From NCBI RefSeq assembly GCF_028280385.1, contig NZ_JANQLX010000015.1, positions 62,001 to 126,000 of the forward strand: 64,000 nt of DNA, written 5' to 3'. Of the stretch, positions 1 through 9,222 are shown one piece after another (positions within the stretch are counted from its first letter, which is position 1; each line of letters starts with the position of its first letter). Below the pieces are notes generated by a model, which was given only the letters and a program-made list of their open reading frames with translations, made no database searches and was not told where the DNA came from. The stretch is from Allomuricauda sp. (GTDB lineage Bacteria; Bacteroidota; Bacteroidia; Flavobacteriales; Flavobacteriaceae). The translations under genes and the position numbers were made by a program.

Positions 1-340
1 TTACCATTTGGGCAATTCGCTCCCCGTTTTCGATTACAAATTCGTCATGGGAAAGGTTTACCAAAATTACTCCCACTTCCCCTCTATAATCGGCATCAAC
101 TGTACCGGGTGCATTTAGTACCGTAATCCCTTTTTTGGCTGCCAGCCCGCTTCTGGGGCGTACTTGGGCCTCAAAACCAACGGGTAGTTCCAAATAGAGT
201 CCAGTGGGGACAATGGTCCTTTCCAAAGTTTTTAGGGTTATTGGTTCCTTAAGATTTGCCCGGAGATCCATCCCCGCCGAAGCCAAGGTCCCGTAATGGG
301 GTAATGGATGGTCTGATTTGTTGATGATCTTAACTTTCAC
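1..340 (-). CDS. dut: dUTP diphosphatase (dUTPase), 3' end cut by window edge
   Basis: Hydrolyses dUTP to dUMP and pyrophosphate, keeping uracil out of DNA and supplying dUMP for thymidylate synthesis. The visible 113 residues carry trimeric dUTPase motifs: an early AGxDLRA segment (motif I), RPRSGLA (motif II), then the [10 protein letters not shown] block and NGERIAQ. The last ~30 residues, with the C-terminal glycine-rich motif, lie beyond position 1. The start is GTG at 340-338, giving VKVKIINKS, the usual N-terminus; no ATG fits. It overlaps the end of the upstream flippase gene by 11 nt, so the two are probably co-transcribed. Identification is firm; only the missing C-terminus cannot be inspected. 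Confidence 0.95.
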   Translation of the reverse strand, partial: MKVKIINKSDHPLPHYGTLASAGMDLRANLKEPITLKTLERTIVPTGLYLELPVGFEAQVRPRSGLAAKKGITVLNAPGTVDADYRGEVGVILVNLSHDEFVIENGERIAQMV

Positions 341-1796
341 GCTGTAGAAATATGGCTTTGAGCTTATCGCCCTCCATTTTATAAACTAACATCAAAAATA
401 ACAAAAGTAGCAGCCCTCCGGCTATTAAATTTCGGTTAAAAGCATAAAAGGAAAGAGCAGAAAACACCAAGGATATACTGAGGTAAAAAATTATTTTACG
501 CATGTTATAAGGAACGGGGTAGTACTTTCTTCCAAAGTAATAAGACATCAACATCATGCTTCCGTAGGCGGCAAGCGTTGCCAGGGCAGACGCCATATAG
601 CCAATCTTATCTATAAAGGCCAGGTTTATGATTAAGGTAATCAAGGCGCCAATAGATGAAATATACGCGCCAAACTTCGTCTGATCCGTTACTTTATACC
701 AAACCGATAGGTTGTGATATATCCCCAAACAAAAACTAGCCAGCAATATGATCGGCACTACCTGGAGTGCTTCCCAATACGCTGCGTTCCTGATAAAGAG
801 TTTGCCTAGAGGGTTAATAAAAACTACCACGGTCAACAAGATCACACTGCCCAGAATTACAAAATAATTGGTAATCTGCGCATAGGTCTTTTGTGGTTTT
901 TCCGAGTTGGCATGACTGAAGAAAAATGGCTCCACGCCCATTCTAAATGCAGTGCCAAACAAGGTCATGAACAAGGCCAACTTATAACACGCCCCATATT
1001 TTCCCACTTCTGTTTCAGCAATATCGGGTGGCAGGAGTTCCGTTAAAAGAATTTTATCGAATACTTCATTGATGGTAAAGGCAACCCCGGCCAACATAAC
1101 GGGGCCGGCATATTTCAACATGTTTTTCCATATTGAAAAACTGAACGCATAGGATGTTTTAAAATACGTTGGCAGCAGGAGCAGCAGGGTAATGCCGCTC
1201 GCTATGATATTGGAGATAAAAATATATTGGATTTCCCATCCTTCTTGATAGATGCTTTTAAAGAACCCTTCCCCTTGCTGTGCCAATTGTGGCAATAACA
1301 ACAAGAAGAAAATGTTGAAGCCCAAATTCACCGCCACATTAATGGTCTTTAAGACGGCATACTTCATTGGTTTTTCTTTCGCGCGCAAAAGGGCAAAAGG
1401 TATGATGACCAAGGCATCCAGCACTAAAATATAGGTGGTGAACTTAATGTAATCAATATTGATGTTGGTAAGGTTGGCCAAGTCTTCCTTGACCAAAAGT
1501 GCCACCATCAAAAACAAAAGGGAGGAACACAAAAGGGAAACCAAAGAAGTGGAAATGACCCGTTCTTTTTCTTCTTGTTTATGATAAAAACGAAAAAAAG
1601 CGGTTTCCATACCATAGGCCAGAAAAACATTGAAAATGGCGATCCACGCATATATATTGATGTATTGGCCATAGCCTGCGGCATTTTCGAAAACGGAGGT
1701 GTACAACGGGAGCAAAAAGAAGGAAAGAACCCGGGGCAAAACCGTTGCCAGCCCATAAATGAACGTTTGTTTAAATAACCTTTTTAGCGGATTCAA
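330..1796 (-). CDS. Polysaccharide flippase (MATE/MOP, Wzx-like)
   Basis: Predicted inner-membrane flippase for lipid-linked oligosaccharides, 488 residues with about 14 hydrophobic segments across the whole length, as in the MOP polysaccharide-transporter family. The start is placed at TTG 1796, giving [22 protein letters not shown]; this N-terminus is characteristic of a conserved flavobacterial flippase. The open frame extends 58 codons upstream, but that part has no family character. It runs into dut with an 11-nt overlap and is divergent from the sulfatase at 1907. It is not in the large polysaccharide locus at the other end of the window, which has its own flippase. Substrate unknown. 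Confidence 0.85.
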   Translation of the reverse strand: MNPLKRLFKQTFIYGLATVLPRVLSFFLLPLYTSVFENAAGYGQYINIYAWIAIFNVFLAYGMETAFFRFYHKQEEKERVISTSLVSLLCSSLLFLMVALLVKEDLANLTNINIDYIKFTTYILVLDALVIIPFALLRAKEKPMKYAVLKTINVAVNLGFNIFFLLLLPQLAQQGEGFFKSIYQEGWEIQYIFISNIIASGITLLLLLPTYFKTSYAFSFSIWKNMLKYAGPVMLAGVAFTINEVFDKILLTELLPPDIAETEVGKYGACYKLALFMTLFGTAFRMGVEPFFFSHANSEKPQKTYAQITNYFVILGSVILLTVVVFINPLGKLFIRNAAYWEALQVVPIILLASFCLGIYHNLSVWYKVTDQTKFGAYISSIGALITLIINLAFIDKIGYMASALATLAAYGSMMLMSYYFGRKYYPVPYNMRKIIFYLSISLVFSALSFYAFNRNLIAGGLLLLLFLMLVYKMEGDKLKAIFLQRES

Positions 1797-1906
1797 GCGG
1801 ATTAATTCTTTTTGAAGCGTCTTCTTGAAATTGCAAGTTACACAAAACCCCCCACGTATAAGTTTTGGATTACAATTTGTACCTTTTGCAAATATTTGAC
1901 CCTTCC

Positions 1907-3544
1907 ATGAAAACCATATCCAAACCACTAGTTGCAGCCTGTATTTTCCTTGTTTTGTTGTCCTGCACACAAAAGGAAAAAGAATCCCAAACCCTCATTT
2001 CGGAAAAGCCGAATATCCTGTTCATCATGTCAGATGATCATGCCTATCAGGCCATTAGTGCCTATAGTGACCATTTAATCCAAACCCCCCATATTGATCG
2101 TCTTGCAAAAGAAGGAATCCTGTTTACCAATGCCAGTGTAACCAATTCCATATGTGCGCCCTCTAGGGCCACCATTTTAACCGGGAAGCACACGCACATT
2201 AATGGAAAAGTAGATAACTTAATGCCTTTTGACACCACGCAGGTTACCTTTCCACAGCTGTTTCAAAAAGCCGGATATGAGACCGCGATGTTTGGGAAAC
2301 TCCATTTTGGAAACAATCCCAAAGGCGTGGATGATTTTATGATCCTACCTGGACAAGGAAGCTACATCAACCCGGATTTTATTACACCAAAAGGGGATAC
2401 CACCATAACAGGATATGCTACCGATATCATTACGGACCTCACAATAAATTGGTTGGATAAAAAAAGAAGCCCCGAGAAACCCTTTATGTTGATGTACCTT
2501 CACAAAGCACCCCATAGACCTTGGTGGCCAACCCCAGAAAAGTTTCAAGAGTTTTATGGGAAGGAATTTCCGCTTCCGGCTTCCCTGTTTGATGATTATA
2601 GCAATAGAGGTCCTGCTGCCAAAACCGCGGAGATGAATCTCCTGACCCATATGAAATATTCCTATGACACCAAGGTTTGGCCAGAAACAGTTGCCAAGAT
2701 GGACAACGTATTGCCAGAGGTTCCCGATCTGGTGAATGCTTTCAACAATATTGTAGCGCGAATGACGGATGCCCAAAAAGCAGCATATCAACCTGTTTTG
2801 GATTCCATTAGCAAGGACTTTGAAACACACTGGTCCTCGATGTCCGACCAAGAAAAGATGATTTGGAAATACCAACGCTATATGCAAGATTATCTGGGCT
2901 GTATCTCATCCGTGGATGATAATGTAGGGAGGGTTCTTGATTATTTGGACGAGAATGGACTTACAGAAAATACTTTGGTGGTCTACACCTCAGACCAAGG
3001 TTTTTACCTCGGGGAGCATGGTTGGTTTGATAAACGCTTTATTTATGATGAATCTTTTAAAACCCCATTGCTGATTCGCTGGCCCAACAAAATCAAACCT
3101 GGAATTACCAATACGGAAATGGTACAAAACCTGGACTTTGCACAGACTTTCCTGGAAGCCGCCCAAATAGAGGCTCCCGACGATATGCAGGGGGAGAGCC
3201 TGATGCCCCTTTTGACCTCTCAAGAACAAAACTGGAGCCGTGATGCGGTTTACTATCACTATTACGAATACCCAGCAGAGCATCAGGTGATGCGGCACTA
3301 CGGAATTGTGACCACTGATTTTAAACTGGCCCATTTTTATTACGATGCTGATGTTTGGGAATTGTACGACCGCAAAAAGGATCCCCAGGAAATGAAAAAC
3401 GTGTACAATAATCCAGCCTATGCCGATATTGTTAAGGGGTTACATCAAAAACTGGAGGAATTAAGGCTGCTTTACAAAGACTCAGACGAGTTGAACCAGC
3501 ATTATATTGATTTGCACAACGAAAGAAGGGCTGCATCCCATTAG
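1907..3544 (+). CDS. Sulfatase lipoprotein (S1 family, FGly type)
   Basis: Predicted periplasmic or surface lipoprotein that hydrolyses a sulfate ester, 545 residues. A signal peptide ends in a lipobox (VLLSC, Cys20). The formylglycine motif C-A-P-S-R starts at Cys83 and is followed by ATILTG; the metal-binding pair is Asp43-Asp44 in the MSDDH segment, and a late SDQG motif supplies further metal ligands. The start is the ATG at 1907, which begins the signal peptide; an in-frame ATG 42 nt upstream adds no recognisable sequence. It is convergent with a second sulfatase 22 bp away. The FGly-generating enzyme is not in this window. Substrate is undetermined; sulfated algal polysaccharide is a reasonable guess for this group. 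Confidence 0.9.
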   Translation: MKTISKPLVAACIFLVLLSCTQKEKESQTLISEKPNILFIMSDDHAYQAISAYSDHLIQTPHIDRLAKEGILFTNASVTNSICAPSRATILTGKHTHINGKVDNLMPFDTTQVTFPQLFQKAGYETAMFGKLHFGNNPKGVDDFMILPGQGSYINPDFITPKGDTTITGYATDIITDLTINWLDKKRSPEKPFMLMYLHKAPHRPWWPTPEKFQEFYGKEFPLPASLFDDYSNRGPAAKTAEMNLLTHMKYSYDTKVWPETVAKMDNVLPEVPDLVNAFNNIVARMTDAQKAAYQPVLDSISKDFETHWSSMSDQEKMIWKYQRYMQDYLGCISSVDDNVGRVLDYLDENGLTENTLVVYTSDQGFYLGEHGWFDKRFIYDESFKTPLLIRWPNKIKPGITNTEMVQNLDFAQTFLEAAQIEAPDDMQGESLMPLLTSQEQNWSRDAVYYHYYEYPAEHQVMRHYGIVTTDFKLAHFYYDADVWELYDRKKDPQEMKNVYNNPAYADIVKGLHQKLEELRLLYKDSDELNQHYIDLHNERRAASH

Positions 3545-3566
3545 TCATAGGATATAAGTAGTCCAT

Positions 3567-5114
3567 CTACTCATGTGTGGCCTCCCAAAGACGATATAGG
3601 GAATCCAATTGTTGTACCATTGCAGCGTGCTCGTTGGCCAAATCATTGGTTTCCGTGGGATCCTTTTCTAAATTATAAAGTTCCCAATTGGATTGTTCTC
3701 CTTCCGCCACCAGTTTCCAATCTCCTTGGCGGATTGCCTTGCCATCAGACCAGTTCCAGTATAGGGGTTTTTCTCTTTGGACAGTGTTTCCCCTAAACGT
3801 TGGATAAAAACTAACTCCTTCAAACGGGACGATATCCATGCCTTCATAGTTTTTAGGGTATGTTGCCCCCGACACCTCCATCAAGGTGGGCATGATATCA
3901 ATAAAATGGCCTACATGGGTCGTATTGATGGCACTTACATTTTTGATGTGTCTTGGCCAAGACACTATTAATGGAGTTCCTATTCCTCCTTGATAGCTAT
4001 AATTTTTGTAGTACTTAAATGGCGTGTTGCTAACATTGGCCCAATTTTTACCAAGGGATTCCCAATGGCCCACTGTACCAATCTTACCATTCCCGGGAAT
4101 TTTCACCACTTCGCTTGACGCACCATTGTCGGACATAAAAATGATCAAGGTGTTTTCAAGCTTGTTCTGCTCTTTTAATTTTTGGATGATCCTACCTATG
4201 TTTTGATCTAATCTGTCCACCATTGCTGCATACGCGGCCATACGTAAATCCTCTTTATCCTGTTCTTCCGGTGATAAGGAATCCCAAAGGTCAAAATCAA
4301 TTGGGGAAGCGGGATTAGGTTGATCAAACAGTCCAATCTCATTTTGTTTTCTTAACCTTTGCTCACGTATTTTTCCGTAGCCTACTTTGTATTTCCCCCT
4401 ATACTTTGCAATGTCCTCGGGCCATGCCATTAATGGGTCATGGGGAGCCGTATAAGCCATGTATAGAAAAAATGGAGAAGAATCATCCTTATACAATTCC
4501 ATCCATTTTAAAGCTTGATCAGTAAAAGTGTCCGTGGTATAAAATCCTTTTTTTGGATTATACGGCCTATGCAATACTGAGTCCATATACCACGTCCTGT
4601 CCGGTCTTTTCTGCGCCGGAACTGCTTCTCCATCCCGTTGTATTCCCGGATTAAAATGGTTGGAGGCTCCGTCCACCAATCCAAAGTATCGATCAAAACC
4701 CCGGTCAATCGGATTTTCAATGCCATGGTGTTTTCCCGACCAAAGCGTGCGGTAGCCTGTTGGTTTTAATAGTTCCCCAAGCGTAATGCCATTCTGAATG
4801 GGGTTGGTATGGGTTTTGGCGAATCCAACTTGATGTGCATACAACCCGGTAAGCAAGGTTGCCCGGGACGGAAAGCATTTTGAGGTATTGCTGAACTGGA
4901 GATAGCGAATTCCGTTCGCTGCCAGTTGGTCTATATGTGGTGTTTGGATTTCGCCACCGTAGCAGCCCACATCAGACCAGCCCAGGTCATCCGCCAAAAT
5001 CAGGATTATATTGGGCCGCTCTTGTTTGTTTGGCGATGACGTTGACTCGCATGAACCCAAAAAAGTGGTCACTGCCAGGAATAGAGAAACAGTTCTTACT
5101 ACCACATTTTCCAT
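3567..5114 (-). CDS. Arylsulfatase-like sulfatase lipoprotein (S1 family)
   Basis: Second formylglycine sulfatase, 515 residues from the ATG at 5114. Signal peptide with lipobox FLGSC (Cys22). The catalytic motif C-F-P-S-R starts at Cys80, followed by ATLLTGLY; metal ligands Asp42-Asp43 lie in LADDLGWSDVG, and a later MSDNGA motif is present. The layout is that of AtsA-type arylsulfatases (S1_4-like) and differs from the neighbour at 1907, so the two probably act on different substrates. It lies on the same strand as the ATP synthase operon but is separated from it by a strong hairpin terminator at 5161-5195. An alternative start at 5171 would fall inside that hairpin and is rejected. Confidence 0.9.
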   Translation of the reverse strand: MENVVVRTVSLFLAVTTFLGSCESTSSPNKQERPNIILILADDLGWSDVGCYGGEIQTPHIDQLAANGIRYLQFSNTSKCFPSRATLLTGLYAHQVGFAKTHTNPIQNGITLGELLKPTGYRTLWSGKHHGIENPIDRGFDRYFGLVDGASNHFNPGIQRDGEAVPAQKRPDRTWYMDSVLHRPYNPKKGFYTTDTFTDQALKWMELYKDDSSPFFLYMAYTAPHDPLMAWPEDIAKYRGKYKVGYGKIREQRLRKQNEIGLFDQPNPASPIDFDLWDSLSPEEQDKEDLRMAAYAAMVDRLDQNIGRIIQKLKEQNKLENTLIIFMSDNGASSEVVKIPGNGKIGTVGHWESLGKNWANVSNTPFKYYKNYSYQGGIGTPLIVSWPRHIKNVSAINTTHVGHFIDIMPTLMEVSGATYPKNYEGMDIVPFEGVSFYPTFRGNTVQREKPLYWNWSDGKAIRQGDWKLVAEGEQSNWELYNLEKDPTETNDLANEHAAMVQQLDSLYRLWEATHE

Positions 5115-5160
5115 TAGGACTTTCCGATGACTTAAATTAACAGGAATCAAGATAAAAAAG

Positions 5161-5195
5161 AAACGGCACAATCTTGTTTAAAGATTGTGCCGTTT
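5161..5195 (-). terminator. Intrinsic terminator of the ATP synthase operon
   Basis: A perfect 15-bp inverted repeat (arms 5161-5175 and 5181-5195, loop 5176-5180). Read on the minus strand it is followed by a T-rich run (TTTCTTTTTTATC form), as expected of a Rho-independent terminator. It lies 31 nt past the atpG stop and 46 nt before the downstream sulfatase start. The other strand has a weaker T tract, so activity is assigned to the minus strand. Confidence 0.9.
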
Positions 5196-5225
5196 TGTAT
5201 GGTTGATAAGCGTTTACCTCCCTGT

Positions 5226-6086
5226 TTAGTTGTTAAGTGCTTCCGCACCTCCAACAATCTCCAGGATTTCATTGGTAATAGCAGCTTGTCTTGCTTTGTT
5301 ATAAGTAAGTGTCAACTGATCTTTAAGCTCAGAAGCATTATCCGTTGCCTTGTGCATGGCGGTCATACGGGCACCGTGCTCACTGGCAAAGGAATCACGA
5401 ACTGCTTTGTACAATTGGGTCTTCAAGGATTTTGGAATCAATTGCTCCACAATCTCTGGTTTTGATGGCTCAAAAATATAGTCAGCAGCTCCAGAAGTAT
5501 CCCCTTCCATCGGTACCAGTGGCAAGAATTGCTCGGTCATCACAATCTGTGTGGCGGCATTCTTGAACTTGTTGTACACCAATTCAATTTTGTCATAATC
5601 CCCTTCAGTGAAGTGATTCATCAAATCTTGGGCTATGGTAGCAACATTATCAAAAGTAAGGTCGTCAAAAACTTGGCTATGGTTGGCAATTACGTTACCT
5701 GCTTTGCCCAAGATATCATTTCCTTTTTTCCCAATAGCAATAACATCCACCTGCTTTCCTGCATAGGTTTCATTGACAAGTGCATTGGTCTGCTTGATAA
5801 TGTTGGAGTTGAAAGCTCCACAAAGTCCCCTGTTTGAAGTTATGGCCACAACCAAAACTTTGTTTACGGTCCGGTTATCCGTAAACTTGCTTCCGGCCTC
5901 ACCATCCAAACTGGCACTAAGATTCTGTAATAGCTCCGTTAATTTATTCGCATAGGGTCGCATGGCAGTAATGGCATCCTGGGCTTTTTTCAATTTGGCC
6001 GCAGAAACCATTTTCATGGCGCTGGTAATCTGCATGGTGGACTTCACCGATGCTATCCTATTCCGTATTTCCTTTAAGTTTGCCAT
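5226..6086 (-). CDS. atpG: F1Fo ATP synthase gamma subunit
   Basis: Central rotor shaft of the F1 sector, 286 residues. The N-terminus MANLKEIRNRIASVKSTMQI and the C-terminal region with AxxNASELxxxLTLxYNKARQAAIT are family hallmarks; these two helices form the coiled-coil shaft inside the alpha/beta hexamer. It is the last gene of the operon, after atpA, with a gap of about 75 bp containing two palindromes (6098-6157), and is followed by a strong terminator. Length and ends are typical. Confidence 0.97.
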   Translation of the reverse strand: MANLKEIRNRIASVKSTMQITSAMKMVSAAKLKKAQDAITAMRPYANKLTELLQNLSASLDGEAGSKFTDNRTVNKVLVVAITSNRGLCGAFNSNIIKQTNALVNETYAGKQVDVIAIGKKGNDILGKAGNVIANHSQVFDDLTFDNVATIAQDLMNHFTEGDYDKIELVYNKFKNAATQIVMTEQFLPLVPMEGDTSGAADYIFEPSKPEIVEQLIPKSLKTQLYKAVRDSFASEHGARMTAMHKATDNASELKDQLTLTYNKARQAAITNEILEIVGGAEALNN

Positions 6087-6097
6087 TCTTATTATTT

Positions 6098-6157
6098 GTC
6101 ATTCCGCACTTGATGCGGAATCTTATTATTATGGATTCCCGCTTTCGCGGGAATGAC
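6098..6157. repeat. Pair of REP-like palindromes in opposite orientation
   Basis: Two palindromes lie between atpA and atpG. The first (6098-6122) has arms ATTCCGCA 6101-6108 and TGCGGAAT 6114-6121. The second (6133-6157) has arms ATTCCCGC 6135-6142 and GCGGGAAT 6147-6154 with loop TTTC. The outer ends, GTCATTCC 6098-6105 and GGAATGAC 6150-6157, are inverted relative to each other, so the whole can fold as one long hairpin. The layout resembles a two-unit BIME: paired repetitive extragenic palindromes. No other copy was noticed in the window. Confidence 0.75.
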
Positions 6158-6161
6158 AACT

Positions 6162-7742
6162 TTATGCGCTATACTTCCCAGACAGGTCTTTACAGACCGC
6201 TGTCAAAGTATCTGTAACCTCATCGGTCAACTTGCCCGCCTTAAGGGTGTCCAATACACCTCTATGCTTGGCGTTCATAAACTCAATAAAGTCTCTTTCA
6301 AATTCTTTTACCTTATCAACAGGTACATCCCTCAACAAATTTTTGGAACCTGCAAAGATAATAGCCACCTGATCTTCCACAGTAAATGGATCGTTCTGTG
6401 CCTGCTTCAAGATCTCAACGTTTCTACGGCCTTTCTCAATTACGTTCAAGGTTGCAGCATCCAAATCAGAACCGAATTTGGCAAAAGCTTCCAATTCACG
6501 GAACTGGGCTTGGTCCAATTTCAAGGTACCTGCCACTTTCTTCATGGATTTGATCTGGGCCGAACCACCCACACGGGATACGGAGATACCCACGTTGATC
6601 GCAGGACGCACCCCTTGGTTGAACAAATCCTGCTCCAAGAAAATCTGACCGTCCGTAATGGAAATTACGTTGGTTGGGATATAAGCGGAAACGTCACCCG
6701 CTTGGGTCTCAATAATAGGAAGCGCCGTCAAGGAACCTCCTCCTTTAACCATTGGCTTAAGCGCTTCTGGTAAATCGTTCATGTTCTTGGCGATATCATC
6801 ATCCGCAATCACTTTTGCAGCACGCTCCAACAATCTTGAGTGCAAGTAGAATACGTCACCTGGGTAAGCTTCACGTCCTGGAGGTCTTCTCAAGAGAAGG
6901 GAAACCTCACGGTAGGCAACAGCTTGCTTTGACAAATCATCGTAGATGATCAATGCAGGGCGACCTGTATCCCTAAAGTACTCCCCAATCGCAGCACCTG
7001 CGAAAGGAGCATATACCTGCATAGGAGCAGGATCGGATGCGTTAGCTGCTACAATAGTGGTATAAGCCAAAGCTCCTTTATCTTCCAAAGTTTTGGCAAT
7101 AGCTGCAACAGTGGAAGCCTTTTGACCTACGGCAACGTAGATACAATAAACGGGCTCCCCCGCATCGTAAAACTCTTTTTGGTTCAAGATGGTATCGATA
7201 CAAACGGTGGTCTTCCCTGTTTGACGGTCACCAATTACCAACTCACGCTGACCTCTACCAATTGGAATCATGGCATCAATGGCCTTAACTCCCGTTTGCA
7301 AAGGCTCGTTTACGGGTTGACGGTAGATTACCCCAGGAGCTTTACGCTCCAATGGCATTTCGTAAGTGTCACCAGCAATAGGTCCTTTACCGTCAATGGG
7401 GTTACCCAAGGTATCCACCACACGACCAACAATTCCTTCACCTACATTGATGGAAGCAATACGTTGGGTTCTTTTTACGGTTGCACCCTCCAAAATCTCC
7501 TTGGATGGCCCCAACAATACCACACCCACGTTATCCTCTTCCAGGTTCAACACAATCCCTTGCATTCCGCCATCAAACTCTACAAGCTCACCATATTGAG
7601 CATTGGAAAGTCCATAGACACGGGCGATACCATCACCTACTTGTAATACGGTACCTACTTCGTCCAAGGAAGCGGATGCTTCAAAACCTGATAATTGTTC
7701 CTTCAAAATTGCTGATACTTCAGCGGCTTTTACTCCTGCCAT
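6162..7742 (-). CDS. atpA: F1Fo ATP synthase alpha subunit
   Basis: Non-catalytic nucleotide-binding subunit of the F1 hexamer, 526 residues. Order: N-terminal beta barrel (about 25-95), nucleotide-binding domain with P-loop GDRQTGKT at 171-178, the SRVGGSAQ segment bearing the conserved arginine that reaches the beta catalytic site, and a helical C-terminal domain. Flanked by atpH and atpG. The catalytic beta gene (atpD) is absent from this operon, as is usual in this phylum. Confidence 0.98.
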   Translation of the reverse strand: MAGVKAAEVSAILKEQLSGFEASASLDEVGTVLQVGDGIARVYGLSNAQYGELVEFDGGMQGIVLNLEEDNVGVVLLGPSKEILEGATVKRTQRIASINVGEGIVGRVVDTLGNPIDGKGPIAGDTYEMPLERKAPGVIYRQPVNEPLQTGVKAIDAMIPIGRGQRELVIGDRQTGKTTVCIDTILNQKEFYDAGEPVYCIYVAVGQKASTVAAIAKTLEDKGALAYTTIVAANASDPAPMQVYAPFAGAAIGEYFRDTGRPALIIYDDLSKQAVAYREVSLLLRRPPGREAYPGDVFYLHSRLLERAAKVIADDDIAKNMNDLPEALKPMVKGGGSLTALPIIETQAGDVSAYIPTNVISITDGQIFLEQDLFNQGVRPAINVGISVSRVGGSAQIKSMKKVAGTLKLDQAQFRELEAFAKFGSDLDAATLNVIEKGRRNVEILKQAQNDPFTVEDQVAIIFAGSKNLLRDVPVDKVKEFERDFIEFMNAKHRGVLDTLKAGKLTDEVTDTLTAVCKDLSGKYSA

Positions 7743-7765
7743 TTTGTTAGATATAAGAAGTTGGA

Positions 7766-7784
7766 TACAGGGCTTGGCCCCGTA
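7766..7784 (-). other. Intercistronic hairpin between atpH and atpA
   Basis: In the mRNA, an 8-bp stem (one G-U pair) with a 3-nt loop lies in the 49-nt gap between atpH and atpA. It has no following T tract. It may influence mRNA processing or translation of atpA; function is inferred only from its place among similar hairpins in this operon. Confidence 0.4.
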
Positions 7785-7791
7785 CCTTTAT

Positions 7792-8331
7792 TTAAAGACT
7801 ATTTGTAAATTCTCTTTTTAAACTGTTCAATTTATTTGAGACGCTGGCATCGTACTGCATATCCCCAATGCGAAGCACAAATCCACCCAAGATGCTTTCA
7901 TCCACCTTGTTCTGTATGGTGACTTTGTTGCCCGTAATCTTGTTGACTTGGGCCAACACTTCTTTTTCCAAAGCTGCCGTCAATGGAACAGCAGTTGTCA
8001 CATAGGCCACGTCCTCTCCTTTAAGCTGCTCGCTTAAGATAATATACTTGAAGGCCACTTCCCGCAACAAGCCAATTCGTTTGTTGTCTGTTAAAGTGTT
8101 GATCAAGCCCAAGGTAATTTGATTCGATTCCTTGAAAATTTTGCTCAGCGCCTCTTTTTTTACAGCTCCTTTGATGACCGGGCTTCCCAATAAATTTTGA
8201 AGCTCTGCATTTTCATCAATGGTAGCGGCAATGCTTCGCATATCTTTTTCAACAGCGTCTGCTGCCTTCTTTTCGATCGCGAAATCCAAGGTTGCTTTTG
8301 CGTAGCGTACGGCTGCCCTACTTTCGTTCAT
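7792..8331 (-). CDS. atpH: F1Fo ATP synthase delta subunit (OSCP)
   Basis: Stator subunit that ties the top of F1 to the peripheral b stalk, 179 residues. The N-terminal segment (ESRAAVRYAKATLDFA) and the C-terminal GGFVLRIGDMQYDASVSNKLNSLK signature are typical of the OSCP/delta family. It lies between atpF and atpA in the normal order. Hairpin-forming sequences occur on both sides of the gene. Confidence 0.96.
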   Translation of the reverse strand: MNESRAAVRYAKATLDFAIEKKAADAVEKDMRSIAATIDENAELQNLLGSPVIKGAVKKEALSKIFKESNQITLGLINTLTDNKRIGLLREVAFKYIILSEQLKGEDVAYVTTAVPLTAALEKEVLAQVNKITGNKVTIQNKVDESILGGFVLRIGDMQYDASVSNKLNSLKREFTNSL

Positions 8332-8337
8332 TTTGTC

Positions 8338-8388
8338 GTTATTGGTTCTTGGTTAATGGTTTATTAAGTTTCCTCAACAACCAATAAC
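8338..8388 (-). other. Intercistronic inverted repeat between atpF and atpH
   Basis: Perfect 10-bp arms GTTATTGGTT (8338-8347) and AACCAATAAC (8379-8388) enclose 31 nt and fill most of the gap between atpF and atpH. No T tract follows. Possible mRNA processing or stability element. Confidence 0.4.
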
Positions 8389-8396
8389 CGAATAAC

Positions 8397-8891
8397 TTAA
8401 TTTAATTCAATGTCGCCCAACATGTCCTGAACAAGCTTTTCTTGCTTCTTCTTATCGGACAGTTCTTCCTTGATTACTTTTTCTGCAATGTCAATGGAAA
8501 GGTTGGCCACTTGTGCTTTGATATCTGCTACTGCAGCTTTCTTTTCACTTTCGATGGTGGCTTGGGCCTGTTTGATCATTTTGTCTCCTTCTGATTTGGC
8601 TTGTTCCTTTGCCTCAGAAATGATCCCCTCTTTCAATTCCCGTGCTTCCTTGAGCATGGCATCCCTTTCCGCTCTTGCTTCCTTAAGGATGCGCTCGTTA
8701 TCCGCTTGAAGGTTTTGCATTTCCTTTTTGGCATCCTCAGCAGATTGAAGAGCACTCTTAATAGACTCTTCTCGTTCGCTAACGGCTCCCAAAATAGGCT
8801 TCCAAGCAAACTTTCTCAATATCCACAAAAGAATCAAGAAGGTAATCGCTGTCCAAAAGACCAATCCAAAACCAGGGCTTACTAAATCCAT
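8397..8891 (-). CDS. atpF: F1Fo ATP synthase b subunit
   Basis: Peripheral stalk subunit, 164 residues: one N-terminal membrane helix (about residues 9-27, FGLVFWTAITFLILLWIL) followed by a long, highly charged Ala/Glu/Lys-rich helix for the stator coiled coil. Length and pattern are typical. Lies between atpE and atpH. Confidence 0.96.
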   Translation of the reverse strand: MDLVSPGFGLVFWTAITFLILLWILRKFAWKPILGAVSEREESIKSALQSAEDAKKEMQNLQADNERILKEARAERDAMLKEARELKEGIISEAKEQAKSEGDKMIKQAQATIESEKKAAVADIKAQVANLSIDIAEKVIKEELSDKKKQEKLVQDMLGDIELN

Positions 8892-8947
8892 TTTCTATTG
8901 TTTTATTCTAATTCTAATCTTGACTTAACTATTTTTAAACAAATAGA

Positions 8948-8976
8948 TACAGAAGTAACCAACCGTTACTTCTGTA
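8948..8976 (-). other. Strong hairpin directly after atpE
   Basis: Perfect 12-bp stem (8948-8959 pairing with 8965-8976, 5-nt loop) beginning 9 nt past the atpE stop in the mRNA. It is followed on the minus strand by the moderately T-rich TCTATTTGTTT, so it could act as a partial terminator or as a 3' stabiliser that raises atpE output relative to downstream genes. The c subunit is needed in many copies per complex, so the position makes sense. Function is inferred. Confidence 0.6.
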
Positions 8977-8985
8977 CCTTGATCA

Positions 8986-9222
<237 letters not shown>

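Noticed and set aside
5115..5171. Longer N-terminus of the second sulfatase beginning at 5171
   Set aside because: It would start inside the terminator hairpin and precede a complete lipoprotein signal peptide.
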